Positions 16,944 through 24,489 of a stretch of DNA of 64,000 bases are shown here, piece after piece. Each line of letters opens with the position of its first letter. Position 1 is the first letter of the stretch. Origin of the DNA: an uncultured beta proteobacterium (lineage in GTDB: Bacteria; Pseudomonadota; Gammaproteobacteria; Burkholderiales; Burkholderiaceae_C); contig CAJAES010000029.1 of NCBI GenBank assembly GCA_903938815.1, positions 1 to 64,000 of the forward strand, read 5' to 3'. The notes under the pieces were generated by a model. The model was not told the DNA's origin. It ran no database searches and saw nothing but the letters and a program-made list of their open reading frames with translations. Position numbers and translations under genes: made by a program.

Positions 16944-18851
16944 TCAGACCTTGCGGAGGATGTCGTCGGCGAGCTTCACAGCGAAGTCGTCCAGTGGCAT
17001 CACGCCCAGATCCCGGTTACCCCGAGCACGCACGGATACGGCCCCGTTGGCTTTCTCCTTGTCGCCCACGACAAGGATGTACGGGACCTTCTGCATTGAA
17101 TGCTCCCGGATCTTATACGTGATCTTCTGATTCCGCAAATCACTCGATGCCCTAACCCCTTGTTTTTGCAGCGCTTTCACGACGCTTCCGGCGTAATCGG
17201 CCTGTTCGTCGGTGATAGGGGCCACCACCACCTGCACCGGCGCCAGCCAGGCGGGCAGCGCGCCGGCGTGCTGTTCGATCAGGATCCCGATGAATCGCTC
17301 CAGGCTGCCGACGATCGCGCGGTGCAGCATCACGGGGTGCCGGCGGCTGCCGTCCTCGGCCACGTACTCGGCATCCAGGCGCTCGGCCATCGAGAAGTCG
17401 ACCTGCATCGTGCCGCACTGCCATTGCCGGCCCAGGGCGTCCTTCAGCGTGTACTCGATCTTCGGGCCGTAGAAGGCGCCGTCGCCCGGGGCGATCTCGA
17501 ACGTGCAGCCGCTGGCGCGCAGGCTTTCCATCAGCGCGTGCTCGGCCTGGTCCCAGATGGCGTCGGAGCCGATGCGGGCAGCCGGCCGCGTGGCCACCTT
17601 GTAGATGATCTCCGTGAACCCGAAGTCGGCATAGACCTTCTGCAGCAGCGCCGTGTAGGCCACGCATTCCGGCAGGATCATGTCCTCGCTGCAGAAGATG
17701 TGGCCGTCGTCCTGCGTGAACCCGCGCACACGCATGATGCCGTGCAGGCCGCCGGTGGGCTCGTTGCGGTGGCACTGCCCGAACTCGCCGTAGCGCAGCG
17801 GCAGGTCGCGGTAGCTCTTGATGCCCTGCTTGAAGATCAGGATGTGGCCGGGGCAGTTCATCGGCTTGAGCGCGTAGTCGCGCTTCTCCGATTCCGTGGT
17901 GAACATGTTGTCGCGGTACTTGTCCCAGTGGCCCGTCTTCTCCCACAGGGCGCGGTCCAGGATCTGCGGGCCCTTGACCTCCAGGTAGCCGTTGTCGCGG
18001 TACACGACCCGCATGTACTGCTCCACCACCTGCCAGACCGTCCAGCCCTTGGGGTGCCAGAAGACCGTGCCGGGGCTGTGCTCGTCCAGGTGGAACAGGT
18101 CGAGTTCGCGGCCGAGGCGGCGGTGGTCGCGCTTCTCGGCCTCCTCCAGCATCGTCAGGTACTTCTGCAGGTCGTCCTTCGTGGCCCAGGCCGTGCCGTA
18201 GATGCGTTGCAGCATCTCGTTGCGGTGGTCGCCGCGCCAGTAGGCGCCGGCCACCTTCATCAGCTTGAAGTGCTTCAGCTTGCCCGTGCTGGGCACGTGC
18301 GGGCCGCGGCAGAGATCCTCGAAGGCGCCCTCGCGGTACAGCGACACGTCCTGGCCTTCGGGGATGCTTCCGATGATCTCGGCCTTGTAGAGCTCGCCCA
18401 TCGCCTTGAAGTGCGCCACGGCCTCGTCGCGGGGCAGCACGCGGCGCTCGACGCGTTCGTCCTTCTTCGCGAGCTCGCCCATGCGCTGCTCGATGGCCAC
18501 CAGGTCCTCGGGCGTGAACGGGCGCTTGTACGAGAAGTCGTAGAAGAAGCCGTTCTCGATGACCGGGCCGATCGTGACCTGCGCCTCGGGGAAGAGTTGC
18601 TTGACGGCGTAGGCCAGCAGGTGCGCCGTCGAGTGGCGGATCAGGTCCAGGCCGTCGGCGTCCTTGTCGGTGACGATGGCGAGATGCGCGTCGACCTCGA
18701 TGCGGTGGCTCGTGTCGACGACCTGGCCGTCGACCTTGCCGCCGAGCGCGGCCTTGGCCAGGCCGGCGCCGATGGAGGCGGCGACTTCGGCCACCGTGAC
18801 CGGGCCGGGGAATTCGCGGGCCGAGCCGTCGGGCAGCGTGATCTTGATCAT
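16944..18851 (-). CDS. thrS: Threonine-tRNA ligase
   Basis: 635 aa class II synthetase. An N-terminal TGS domain (about 1-62) is followed by the editing domain with [16 protein letters not shown]. The catalytic core carries the zinc cysteine in [10 protein letters not shown] and motif 2 in [20 protein letters not shown], and the C-terminal anticodon-binding domain is present (about 530-635). Length matches E. coli ThrRS (642). The RBS GAGGAA lies 7 nt before ATG. It heads the translation block thrS-infC-rpmI-rplT. Upstream lies a threonine-rich leader peptide and a terminator, so expression is probably controlled by transcription attenuation in response to charged tRNA-Thr. Confidence 0.98.
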   Translation of the reverse strand: MIKITLPDGSAREFPGPVTVAEVAASIGAGLAKAALGGKVDGQVVDTSHRIEVDAHLAIVTDKDADGLDLIRHSTAHLLAYAVKQLFPEAQVTIGPVIENGFFYDFSYKRPFTPEDLVAIEQRMGELAKKDERVERRVLPRDEAVAHFKAMGELYKAEIIGSIPEGQDVSLYREGAFEDLCRGPHVPSTGKLKHFKLMKVAGAYWRGDHRNEMLQRIYGTAWATKDDLQKYLTMLEEAEKRDHRRLGRELDLFHLDEHSPGTVFWHPKGWTVWQVVEQYMRVVYRDNGYLEVKGPQILDRALWEKTGHWDKYRDNMFTTESEKRDYALKPMNCPGHILIFKQGIKSYRDLPLRYGEFGQCHRNEPTGGLHGIMRVRGFTQDDGHIFCSEDMILPECVAYTALLQKVYADFGFTEIIYKVATRPAARIGSDAIWDQAEHALMESLRASGCTFEIAPGDGAFYGPKIEYTLKDALGRQWQCGTMQVDFSMAERLDAEYVAEDGSRRHPVMLHRAIVGSLERFIGILIEQHAGALPAWLAPVQVVVAPITDEQADYAGSVVKALQKQGVRASSDLRNQKITYKIREHSMQKVPYILVVGDKEKANGAVSVRARGNRDLGVMPLDDFAVKLADDILRKV

Positions 18852-18872
18852 GGTGAGTTCCTCGTGGGCAAC

Positions 18873-18899
18873 AAAAAAGCGCGGTGGTGGCCGCGCTTT
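18873..18899 (-). terminator. thrS attenuator: rho-independent terminator
   Basis: Minus-strand 9-bp stem AAAGCGCGG / CCGCGCTTT with a 6-nt loop and a TTTTTTG tail, ending about 21 nt before the thrS ATG. Its 5' arm (GCGCGGCC) is perfectly complementary to GGCCGCGC located 38 nt upstream, which would form a competing antiterminator. Confidence 0.85.
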
Positions 18900-18957
18900 C
18901 AGTCAGGGGGTCGAAACAGGTTCAGGCGTGACTGCGCGGCCGGGTGTCAGACCCCGG
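18889..18957 (-). promoter_or_regulatory. thrS attenuator: alternative RNA pairings (protector and antiterminator)
   Basis: Segment 1 (CCGGG, 18953-18957) lies in the last codons of the leader peptide and can pair with segment 2 (CCCGG, 18940-18944). Segment 2 also contains GGCCGCGC (18934-18941), which pairs 8/8 with GCGCGGCC (18889-18896), the 5' arm of the terminator. Thus 1:2 with terminator, or 2:3 antiterminator, are mutually exclusive. A ribosome stalled on Thr codons would cover segment 1 and favour antitermination. Confidence 0.7.
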
Positions 18958-18988
18958 TGAAGAAAGTGCGCGTAGTCCGCGGTGTCAT
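18947..18988 (-). CDS. thrS leader peptide (Thr-rich attenuator peptide)
   Basis: A 13-codon open frame, ATG to TGA, encoding MTPRTTRTFFTGV. Five of 13 residues are threonine (ACA, ACT, ACG, ACT, ACC), and two are phenylalanine. It starts about 40 nt after a predicted transcription start, ends about 48 nt before the terminator stem, and overlaps the protector strand of the alternative hairpins. The ribosome binding site is modest (an AAAGG about 12 nt upstream). The peptide itself is expected to have no function beyond ribosome positioning. Confidence 0.72.
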   Translation of the reverse strand: MTPRTTRTFFTGV

Positions 18989-19034
18989 AACCCGTCGTGC
19001 CTTTCCCGTTCTTGCCAGCATTGAAAGATGCGTA

Positions 19035-19064
19035 ATTGTAGTCAAGGCAGCGGCAGCGCGTCGA
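19035..19064 (-). promoter_or_regulatory. Predicted thrS promoter
   Basis: Minus strand: -10 TACAAT (19035-19040, 5/6 to consensus) and a -35-like TCGACG (19059-19064) separated by 18 nt. It overlaps the 3' end of the patatin gene and would start transcription about 40 nt before the leader peptide. An overlapping TTGACT could serve a second, weaker promoter. Confidence 0.45.
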
Positions 19065-20121
19065 CCGTGGCCTGCCCGGCCAAACGGGAGAAGTCCTCGG
19101 CGATGCGCTCGCTCTCGGCCACGGCGCGGCGCCAGTCGCGCCGGCGGCCGGCTTCGTCGTCGCCGTAGGCCTTGAAGTCGTTGCGGTCGGGCAGCTTGGC
19201 GTTGGGCAGCGAACGCACCCAGTCGGGGTGCGGCGCCAGCACCACCAGGTTGTCCAGCAGCGAGGTCGTGCGGTGGCGGCGCTTCCAGGGCTTGTCCAGC
19301 CAGCCGGGCACGATCTGCGGCTGGAAGTGCGGGTACAGCACCAGGCCGTCGGCCAGCGTGGCGTACGGCAGGTGCAGGTGGTAGTCGGTGATGCCGCCGT
19401 CCCAGTAGGCGCCGCGCGGGCCGCCGGGGATGTCGTGCACGGCGTCCAGCCAGAACGGGATCGAGCAGCTCGCCAGGATCGCGGGCTGCAGGTTGTGTGC
19501 GGTCAGGGGCACCTGCTGGCTGCGCAGGTCGGACAGCGGCAGCGGCAGCGGGTCGCGCACATCGCCGAACACCACGCGCTCCAGCCAGCCGCCCAGGGCG
19601 CGGCGGTGCACGGCATTGCCGAAGAAGGCGCCGGCGTAGCCCAGCGGCGTTCGCCAGCGGCCCTGGCGCGCCAGCAGGTGGCGGCCGTGGCTGGTGAAGA
19701 CATGCAGCCGCAAGCGCGGATGCGCCAGCACCTCGGCCTCCCGGCCGCCGAAGTGCTCCGAGAGCTTGGCGCCGAAGACGGCCGAGACCACGCTGGGCTT
19801 CGGCGCCTTGCCGGGTTCGTGCTCGTAGGCCTGGCCGATGTAGTCCTCGGCCAGTCGGCGCAGCGCGGCATCGCTGTCGTGCAGGCAGCCGCTGGCCATG
19901 CGCCAGGCGCCGATGGACGCGCCCAGCAGGTGCACGGTCTGCGCGCTGCGCGGCAGCCACTCGCCGAACAGGTAGCGGTCCAGCGGGTTCAGCACCAGGC
20001 CTTTGGCCCCGCCGGCTGCGGCCGGGATCATGCGGATGTCCTGTGGCAGCAGGCCGCGCTCGCGCAGGCGGGCCCGGGCGCGCGGCCCGGCCCAGACCTG
20101 CAGCGCGGCCCCGGCGCTCAC
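19042..20121 (-). CDS. Patatin-like phospholipase family protein
   Basis: 359 aa. The patatin catalytic dyad is recognisable: the nucleophile elbow GASIGAW (GxSxG, about residue 68) and the Asp in DGGITDYH (about 236). An AAAGGAKG segment near residue 35 could be the glycine-rich oxyanion loop. The predicted role is lipid acyl hydrolysis; no signal peptide is seen, so it should be cytoplasmic. It starts with GTG that overlaps the tex stop codon (GTGA), so translation is coupled to tex. Downstream it abuts the thrS promoter and leader. Confidence 0.8.
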   Translation of the reverse strand: MSAGAALQVWAGPRARARLRERGLLPQDIRMIPAAAGGAKGLVLNPLDRYLFGEWLPRSAQTVHLLGASIGAWRMASGCLHDSDAALRRLAEDYIGQAYEHEPGKAPKPSVVSAVFGAKLSEHFGGREAEVLAHPRLRLHVFTSHGRHLLARQGRWRTPLGYAGAFFGNAVHRRALGGWLERVVFGDVRDPLPLPLSDLRSQQVPLTAHNLQPAILASCSIPFWLDAVHDIPGGPRGAYWDGGITDYHLHLPYATLADGLVLYPHFQPQIVPGWLDKPWKRRHRTTSLLDNLVVLAPHPDWVRSLPNAKLPDRNDFKAYGDDEAGRRRDWRRAVAESERIAEDFSRLAGQATVDALPLP

Positions 20122-22439
20122 TTGCGCTGCAGCTTCGCGAAGGCGGCGGCCATCGCACCGCCGGCATCGGGCTCGCGCGGCGCTCCCCGGCCCTTCTGGT
20201 TGCGGTCCGCTGCGCGGTAGCGGTTGTCGGCATCACCCGCTTTCGGCACGGGGGCGTCGAGCTTCATCGTCAGCGAGACGCGCTGGCGCTGCAGGTCGAC
20301 CTCCAGCACGCGGACCTTCACCACGTCGCCCGTCTTGACCACCTCGCGGGCGTCGTTGACGAACTTGTGGCTGAGCTGGCTCACGTGCACCAGGCCGTCC
20401 TGGTGCACGCCCAGGTCGATGAACGCGCCGAACTGCGCGACGTTGCTGACGGTGCCTTCCAGCACCATGCCGGGCTGCAGATCCTTCAAGTCCTCGACGC
20501 CATCGGTCAGGCGCGCCACGACGAAATCCGGCCGGGGGTCGCGCCCGGGCTTTTCGAGCTCGGCCAGGATGTCCTTCACCGTGATCGCACCGAACGCGGC
20601 ATCCGCGAAGCGCTCGGCCTTCAGGCCCTTCAGCAGTTCAGGCTTGCCCATCAGTTCCTGCACCGGGCGGCCGGTTTCGGCCAGGATGCGCTGCACCACC
20701 GGGTAGGTCTCGGGATGCACGCCCGTCATGTCCAGCGGGTTGTCGCCGCCGCGGATGCGAAGGAAGCCCGCCGACTGCTCGAAGGTGCGCGGGCCCAGCC
20801 CGGTGACATCGAGCAGTTGCTGCCGGGAACGGAACGCCCCGTGCGCGTCGCGCCAGCGCACGATGGCGCCCGCCACCGAGGGGCTCAGGCCCGACACGCG
20901 CGCCAGCAGCGGCGCCGACGCCGTGTTGAGGTCCACGCCCACCTTGTTCACGCAGTCCTCCACCACGGTGTCCAGCGTGCGGGCCAGGCCGCTCTGGTTC
21001 ACGTCGTGCTGGTACTGGCCCACACCGATGCTCTTGGGGTCGATCTTCACCAACTCGGCCAGCGGGTCCTGCAGGCGGCGGGCGATGCTGACGGCGCCGC
21101 GCAGGGTCACGTCGAGCTCCGGCAATTCCTTGCTGGCGAACTCGCTCGCGCTGTAGATGGACGCGCCCGCCTCGCTGACGACCACCTTGTCCAGGCGGGC
21201 GTCGGGCGCCAGCTGCTGGATGCGCTTGATGAGGTCGGCGGCCAGCTTGTCGGTCTCGCGGCTGGCGGTGCCGTTGCCGATGGCGATCAGGTTCACGCCG
21301 TGCATGGCCACCAGCCTGCCGAGCGTGTGCAGCGAGCCCTCCCAGTCCTTGCGCGGCTCGTGCGGGTAGACGGTGCTGGTGTCCAGCACCTTGCCGGTGT
21401 CGCTGACCACGGCCACCTTCACGCCGGTGCGGATGCCCGGGTCCAGGCCCATCACCACGCGCGGGCCGGCCGGGGCGGCCAGCAGCAGATCGCGCAGGTT
21501 GTCGGCGAAGACCTTGATGGCCACGGTTTCGGCGTCCTCGCGAAGGCGCGTGAACAGGTCGCGCTCGAGGCTCAGGCTGAGCTTGACCTTCCAGGTCCAG
21601 GCGACGCACTTGCGGATGAGCTCGTCGCCCGGGCGCTTCAGGTGCGCCCAGCCCAGGTGGCGTGCGATGCGGCCCTCGGCCAGGCTCGGCTGCCCTGGAA
21701 CGAGCTCCTCGTCGAGCACCAGCTTGGCGTCCAGCCACTCCTGCGTGCGGCCGCGAAAGACCGCCAGCGCCCGGTGGCTGGGGATGCGGTGGATAGGCTC
21801 GTCGTACTCGAAGTAGTCGCGGAACTTGGCGGCATCGGCGTGCTGCCCGTCCTTGCCGGAGGCCAGCCGGCTCTGCAGGCGGCCCTCGGCCCAGAGCCAT
21901 TCGCGCAGCGTGCCGATCAGCGCGGCGTCTTCGGCCCAGCGTTCGGACAGCAGGTCGCGCACGCCATCGAGCACCGCGTGCGCGTCGGCGAAGCCGAGCT
22001 CGGCGTTGACGAAGCCGGCGGCTTCGCCCAGGGGCTCGAGCTTCGGGTCGGCGAACAGGCGCTCGGCCAGAGGCTCCAGGCCCGCCTCGCGGGCGATCAT
22101 GCCCTTGGTGCGGCGCTTGGGCTTGAACGGCAGGTAGAGGTCTTCCAGTTCCTGCTTGGTGGGCACGGCCTCCAGCGCGGCACGCAGCTCGGGGGTCAGC
22201 TTGCCCTGCTCCTCGATGCTCCTGATGACGGCGGTGCGCCGGTCCTCCAGCTCGCGCAGGTACCCGAGGCGGGCTTCGAGGTCGCGCAGCTGCGTGTCGT
22301 CGAGGCCGTCGGTGGCTTCCTTGCGGTAGCGGGAGATGAAGGGCACGGTGGCGCCACCGTCGAGCAGCTCGACGGCAGCGTTCACCTGGGCCGGCCGAAC
22401 CTTCAGCTCGGCGGCGATCTGCAACAGGATCTTGTTCAA
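20118..22439 (-). CDS. tex: Tex family RNA-binding transcription accessory protein
   Basis: 773 aa from the TTG start chosen here, the same length as the E. coli relative. In order: N-terminal helical Tex domain (DGGATVPFISRYRKEATDGLDDTQL), central YqgF-like RNase H fold (GLDPGIRTGVKVAVV), helix-hairpin-helix region (TASAPLLARVSGLSPSVA), and C-terminal S1 RNA-binding domain (GTVSNVAQFGAFIDLGVHQD, about 645-715) with a basic tail. Longer forms from upstream GTG or TTG codons are possible, up to 22553, but homology begins at NKILLQIAAEL. No strong RBS is visible at the TTG. Tex has roles in transcription and stress responses. Confidence 0.92.
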   Translation of the reverse strand: MNKILLQIAAELKVRPAQVNAAVELLDGGATVPFISRYRKEATDGLDDTQLRDLEARLGYLRELEDRRTAVIRSIEEQGKLTPELRAALEAVPTKQELEDLYLPFKPKRRTKGMIAREAGLEPLAERLFADPKLEPLGEAAGFVNAELGFADAHAVLDGVRDLLSERWAEDAALIGTLREWLWAEGRLQSRLASGKDGQHADAAKFRDYFEYDEPIHRIPSHRALAVFRGRTQEWLDAKLVLDEELVPGQPSLAEGRIARHLGWAHLKRPGDELIRKCVAWTWKVKLSLSLERDLFTRLREDAETVAIKVFADNLRDLLLAAPAGPRVVMGLDPGIRTGVKVAVVSDTGKVLDTSTVYPHEPRKDWEGSLHTLGRLVAMHGVNLIAIGNGTASRETDKLAADLIKRIQQLAPDARLDKVVVSEAGASIYSASEFASKELPELDVTLRGAVSIARRLQDPLAELVKIDPKSIGVGQYQHDVNQSGLARTLDTVVEDCVNKVGVDLNTASAPLLARVSGLSPSVAGAIVRWRDAHGAFRSRQQLLDVTGLGPRTFEQSAGFLRIRGGDNPLDMTGVHPETYPVVQRILAETGRPVQELMGKPELLKGLKAERFADAAFGAITVKDILAELEKPGRDPRPDFVVARLTDGVEDLKDLQPGMVLEGTVSNVAQFGAFIDLGVHQDGLVHVSQLSHKFVNDAREVVKTGDVVKVRVLEVDLQRQRVSLTMKLDAPVPKAGDADNRYRAADRNQKGRGAPREPDAGGAMAAAFAKLQRK

Positions 22440-22510
22440 GGAGCGGGGCCGGAATCGGGAAGCGCGGGAGTGTACGGCGAGGGGTCGACCCGCGAGCGTC
22501 AGACTGACTG

Positions 22511-22580
22511 GAGCCCCCCTCCTGGAGGGAGGCTGGAGGGTGCGGTCAAACAAGCTGGAGCTCCCTCACGGAGGGGGCTC
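22511..22580. repeat. Imperfect intergenic inverted repeat
   Basis: Arms GAGCCCCCCTCC and GGAGGGGGCTC bracket this segment, which also contains smaller internal dyads. It looks like a palindromic intergenic element of the REP/BOX kind. Family membership was not tested. Confidence 0.4.
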
Positions 22581-22603
22581 GGGGGAGCCGGACGTTCAAC
22601 CGC

Positions 22604-22647
22604 AGGTTAGGAGGCTGTGCGGCTTTCGCCGCACAGCCTCCTAACCT
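22604..22647 (-). terminator. 20-bp perfect hairpin overlapping the SDR stop codon
   Basis: Perfect 20-bp inverted repeat (arms 22604-22623 and 22628-22647) with a TTTC/GAAA loop. On the minus strand it begins within the last codon before the TAG stop of the SDR gene. There is no T-run, so it may act as a bidirectional transcription barrier or mRNA 3'-end stabiliser rather than a classic intrinsic terminator. Confidence 0.5.
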
Positions 22648-23552
22648 TCCTCGCGCAGCTTGGCGCGAAGGCGGTCGCCGATGTCCGGCCGCTCGTGGAA
22701 GGGGTCGGTCGGGTTGCGGCCGCTGACCTGGTCCTCCAGGCGCGTGCGCACGCCGTTGAGCGCCTGCGGGTGGCTGTAGATGTAGAAGCGGCCGTCGGCC
22801 ATTGCGTCGAACACGAACTGCGCCACCTCGGCCGCCGAGACCTTGCCGCTGGTCACGGCCTTCTCGCTCATCGCGGCCGCGATCTGCTGGCTTCGGGTTG
22901 GCCGTGAGGCGGGGTCCTGCAGTTCGGCCGGGCGGTTGCGCTCGCTCAGGTGGATGCCGGTGGGCACGAAGTACGGGCAAAGCAGGTGGGCATGAACCTG
23001 CGTGCTCACGAGCGACAGGTCGTGGTGCAAGGTTTCGGTCATGGACACCACGCCCGCCTTGCTGACGTTGTAGACGCCCATGTTCGGCGCCGTCAGCAGG
23101 CCAGCCATCGACGCGGTGTTGACCACGTGGCCTTCGAAGGCCGGGTCGGCGGCTGCGGCCGCCAGCATCAGCGGCGTGAAGGCGCGCACGCCGTGCGCCA
23201 CGCCCAGCAGGTTCACGCCCAGCACCCATTCCCAGTCGCGGGCGCTGTGCTCCCAGATCAGGCCTCCGGCGCCGACGCCGGCGTTGTTGAAGACGAAGTT
23301 CGGCGCCCCGAAGCGCGCCATCGTCGCCTCGGCGAGTGCGTCCACCTCGGCAGCCCGGGAGACATCCAGCCGGAACGGCATCACCTCGGCGCCCAGGGCG
23401 CGGATCTCGGCCGCTGCGCCTTCCAGCGCGTCGGCCTGAACGTCGGCCATCACGATCTTCATGCCGCCCCGGGCGGCCAGCCGCGCGGTCTCGAGCCCGA
23501 AGCCGGATGCGGCCCCCGTGATGACGGCCACGCGGCCCATGAGGTTTTTCAT
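22641..23552 (-). CDS. SDR family oxidoreductase
   Basis: 303 aa classical short-chain dehydrogenase. The Rossmann motif TGAASGFG is near residue 12, NNAG around 90, and the catalytic Ser and YxxxK occur as NTASMAG and YNVSK. A C-terminal region of about 60 residues extends beyond the minimal SDR fold. Probable NAD(P)-dependent alcohol/ketone oxidoreductase. It is the last gene of the acyl-CoA gene series; its ATG overlaps the GST stop (ATGA). Its stop lies inside a long perfect hairpin. Confidence 0.9.
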   Translation of the reverse strand: MKNLMGRVAVITGAASGFGLETARLAARGGMKIVMADVQADALEGAAAEIRALGAEVMPFRLDVSRAAEVDALAEATMARFGAPNFVFNNAGVGAGGLIWEHSARDWEWVLGVNLLGVAHGVRAFTPLMLAAAAADPAFEGHVVNTASMAGLLTAPNMGVYNVSKAGVVSMTETLHHDLSLVSTQVHAHLLCPYFVPTGIHLSERNRPAELQDPASRPTRSQQIAAAMSEKAVTSGKVSAAEVAQFVFDAMADGRFYIYSHPQALNGVRTRLEDQVSGRNPTDPFHERPDIGDRLRAKLREEG

Positions 23553-24472
23553 CTCTGTTCCTTGATCTGAAAGCCAATGCGCGGGAAGTGCACATGCACG
23601 ACGCCCGCGCGCTCATCGGTGCGGCGCAGCACCACCTCGTCGGCGGTCAGGCCTACGAGCACACCCGCCACCGGGTCGCTGCCGTAGTCGGTGGCCGACA
23701 CGGTCACTTCCGCGCCTTCGGCGAAGCCGAGGCCGGCCTCCACCAGCACCGCGGCGTGGCCGTCCGCGGCGGCCGCAACCGCGATCGCGGCAGCACTGTC
23801 CAGCGAAGTGCGGCGCCCGTGCCCGAACGCCAGCATGCGGTCGAGCCAGCGAGCCAGGGCCGGGTACCGGTCGAGGATGGCGGCGAACGGCCCGGCCTTG
23901 CGCACGAACCACAGCGAGTGCGCCACCGAGAAGTCAGCGATGCCGGGCGCCGCGCCGAAGAGGAAATCACGCTCGTCGCCCAACTGTGCTTCCAGGCGAC
24001 CCAGGTAGCTGGCCAGGGCGACCGTCGCATCGGCGGGCGTCTGGCGCTTCATGCCCGCCGTGAACGGGGCGCGGTCGGCGGCGAAGGCCTTCAGGACCTC
24101 GGGCGGCGGGTTGCCCAGGATGGCCATCGCGCCGGCAGGCTGCATGGCGTACGGGATCATGGTCCAGAACAGTGTGCTGTCGGCCCACTGCGCCAGCAGC
24201 GAGGCCAGCGGCTGATCCGCCGGGAAGAGCGGCGGCGCCGGGTGCAGTCGGTCGATGACGCGCGCGGCCAGGGCGGTGTCGCAGTAGACGTCGGCGCCGA
24301 TCTGCAGGAAGGGCGTGCGCCGATAGCCGCCGGTCAGCGCCAGCACGTCGGGCTTGGGCATGATGGACGGGACGGACACCGAGACCCAGTCGAGCCCCTT
24401 GAAGCCGAAGACCAGCCGCAGTTTCTCGGAGAACGGCGAGTTGGCGTAGTGGTGCAGGATGAGATCTGGCAT
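23549..24472 (-). CDS. Glutathione S-transferase family protein with C-terminal extension
   Basis: 307 aa. The N-terminal thioredoxin-like domain starts MPDLILHHYANSPFSEKLRL with an SPFSEK active-site-like motif, then a helical C-domain (FLFGAAPGIADFSVAHSLWF). Residues from about 215 onward form an additional domain, beta-rich by eye (EVTVSATDYGSDPVAGVLVG), that standard GSTs of about 200-220 aa lack. It is translationally coupled to the downstream SDR and follows the AidB-like dehydrogenase by 17 bp. The substrate is unknown; context suggests handling of an electrophilic acyl or enal intermediate (inference). Confidence 0.82.
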   Translation of the reverse strand: MPDLILHHYANSPFSEKLRLVFGFKGLDWVSVSVPSIMPKPDVLALTGGYRRTPFLQIGADVYCDTALAARVIDRLHPAPPLFPADQPLASLLAQWADSTLFWTMIPYAMQPAGAMAILGNPPPEVLKAFAADRAPFTAGMKRQTPADATVALASYLGRLEAQLGDERDFLFGAAPGIADFSVAHSLWFVRKAGPFAAILDRYPALARWLDRMLAFGHGRRTSLDSAAAIAVAAAADGHAAVLVEAGLGFAEGAEVTVSATDYGSDPVAGVLVGLTADEVVLRRTDERAGVVHVHFPRIGFQIKEQR

Positions 24473-24489
24473 GCGGTTCGGCGACTCCT

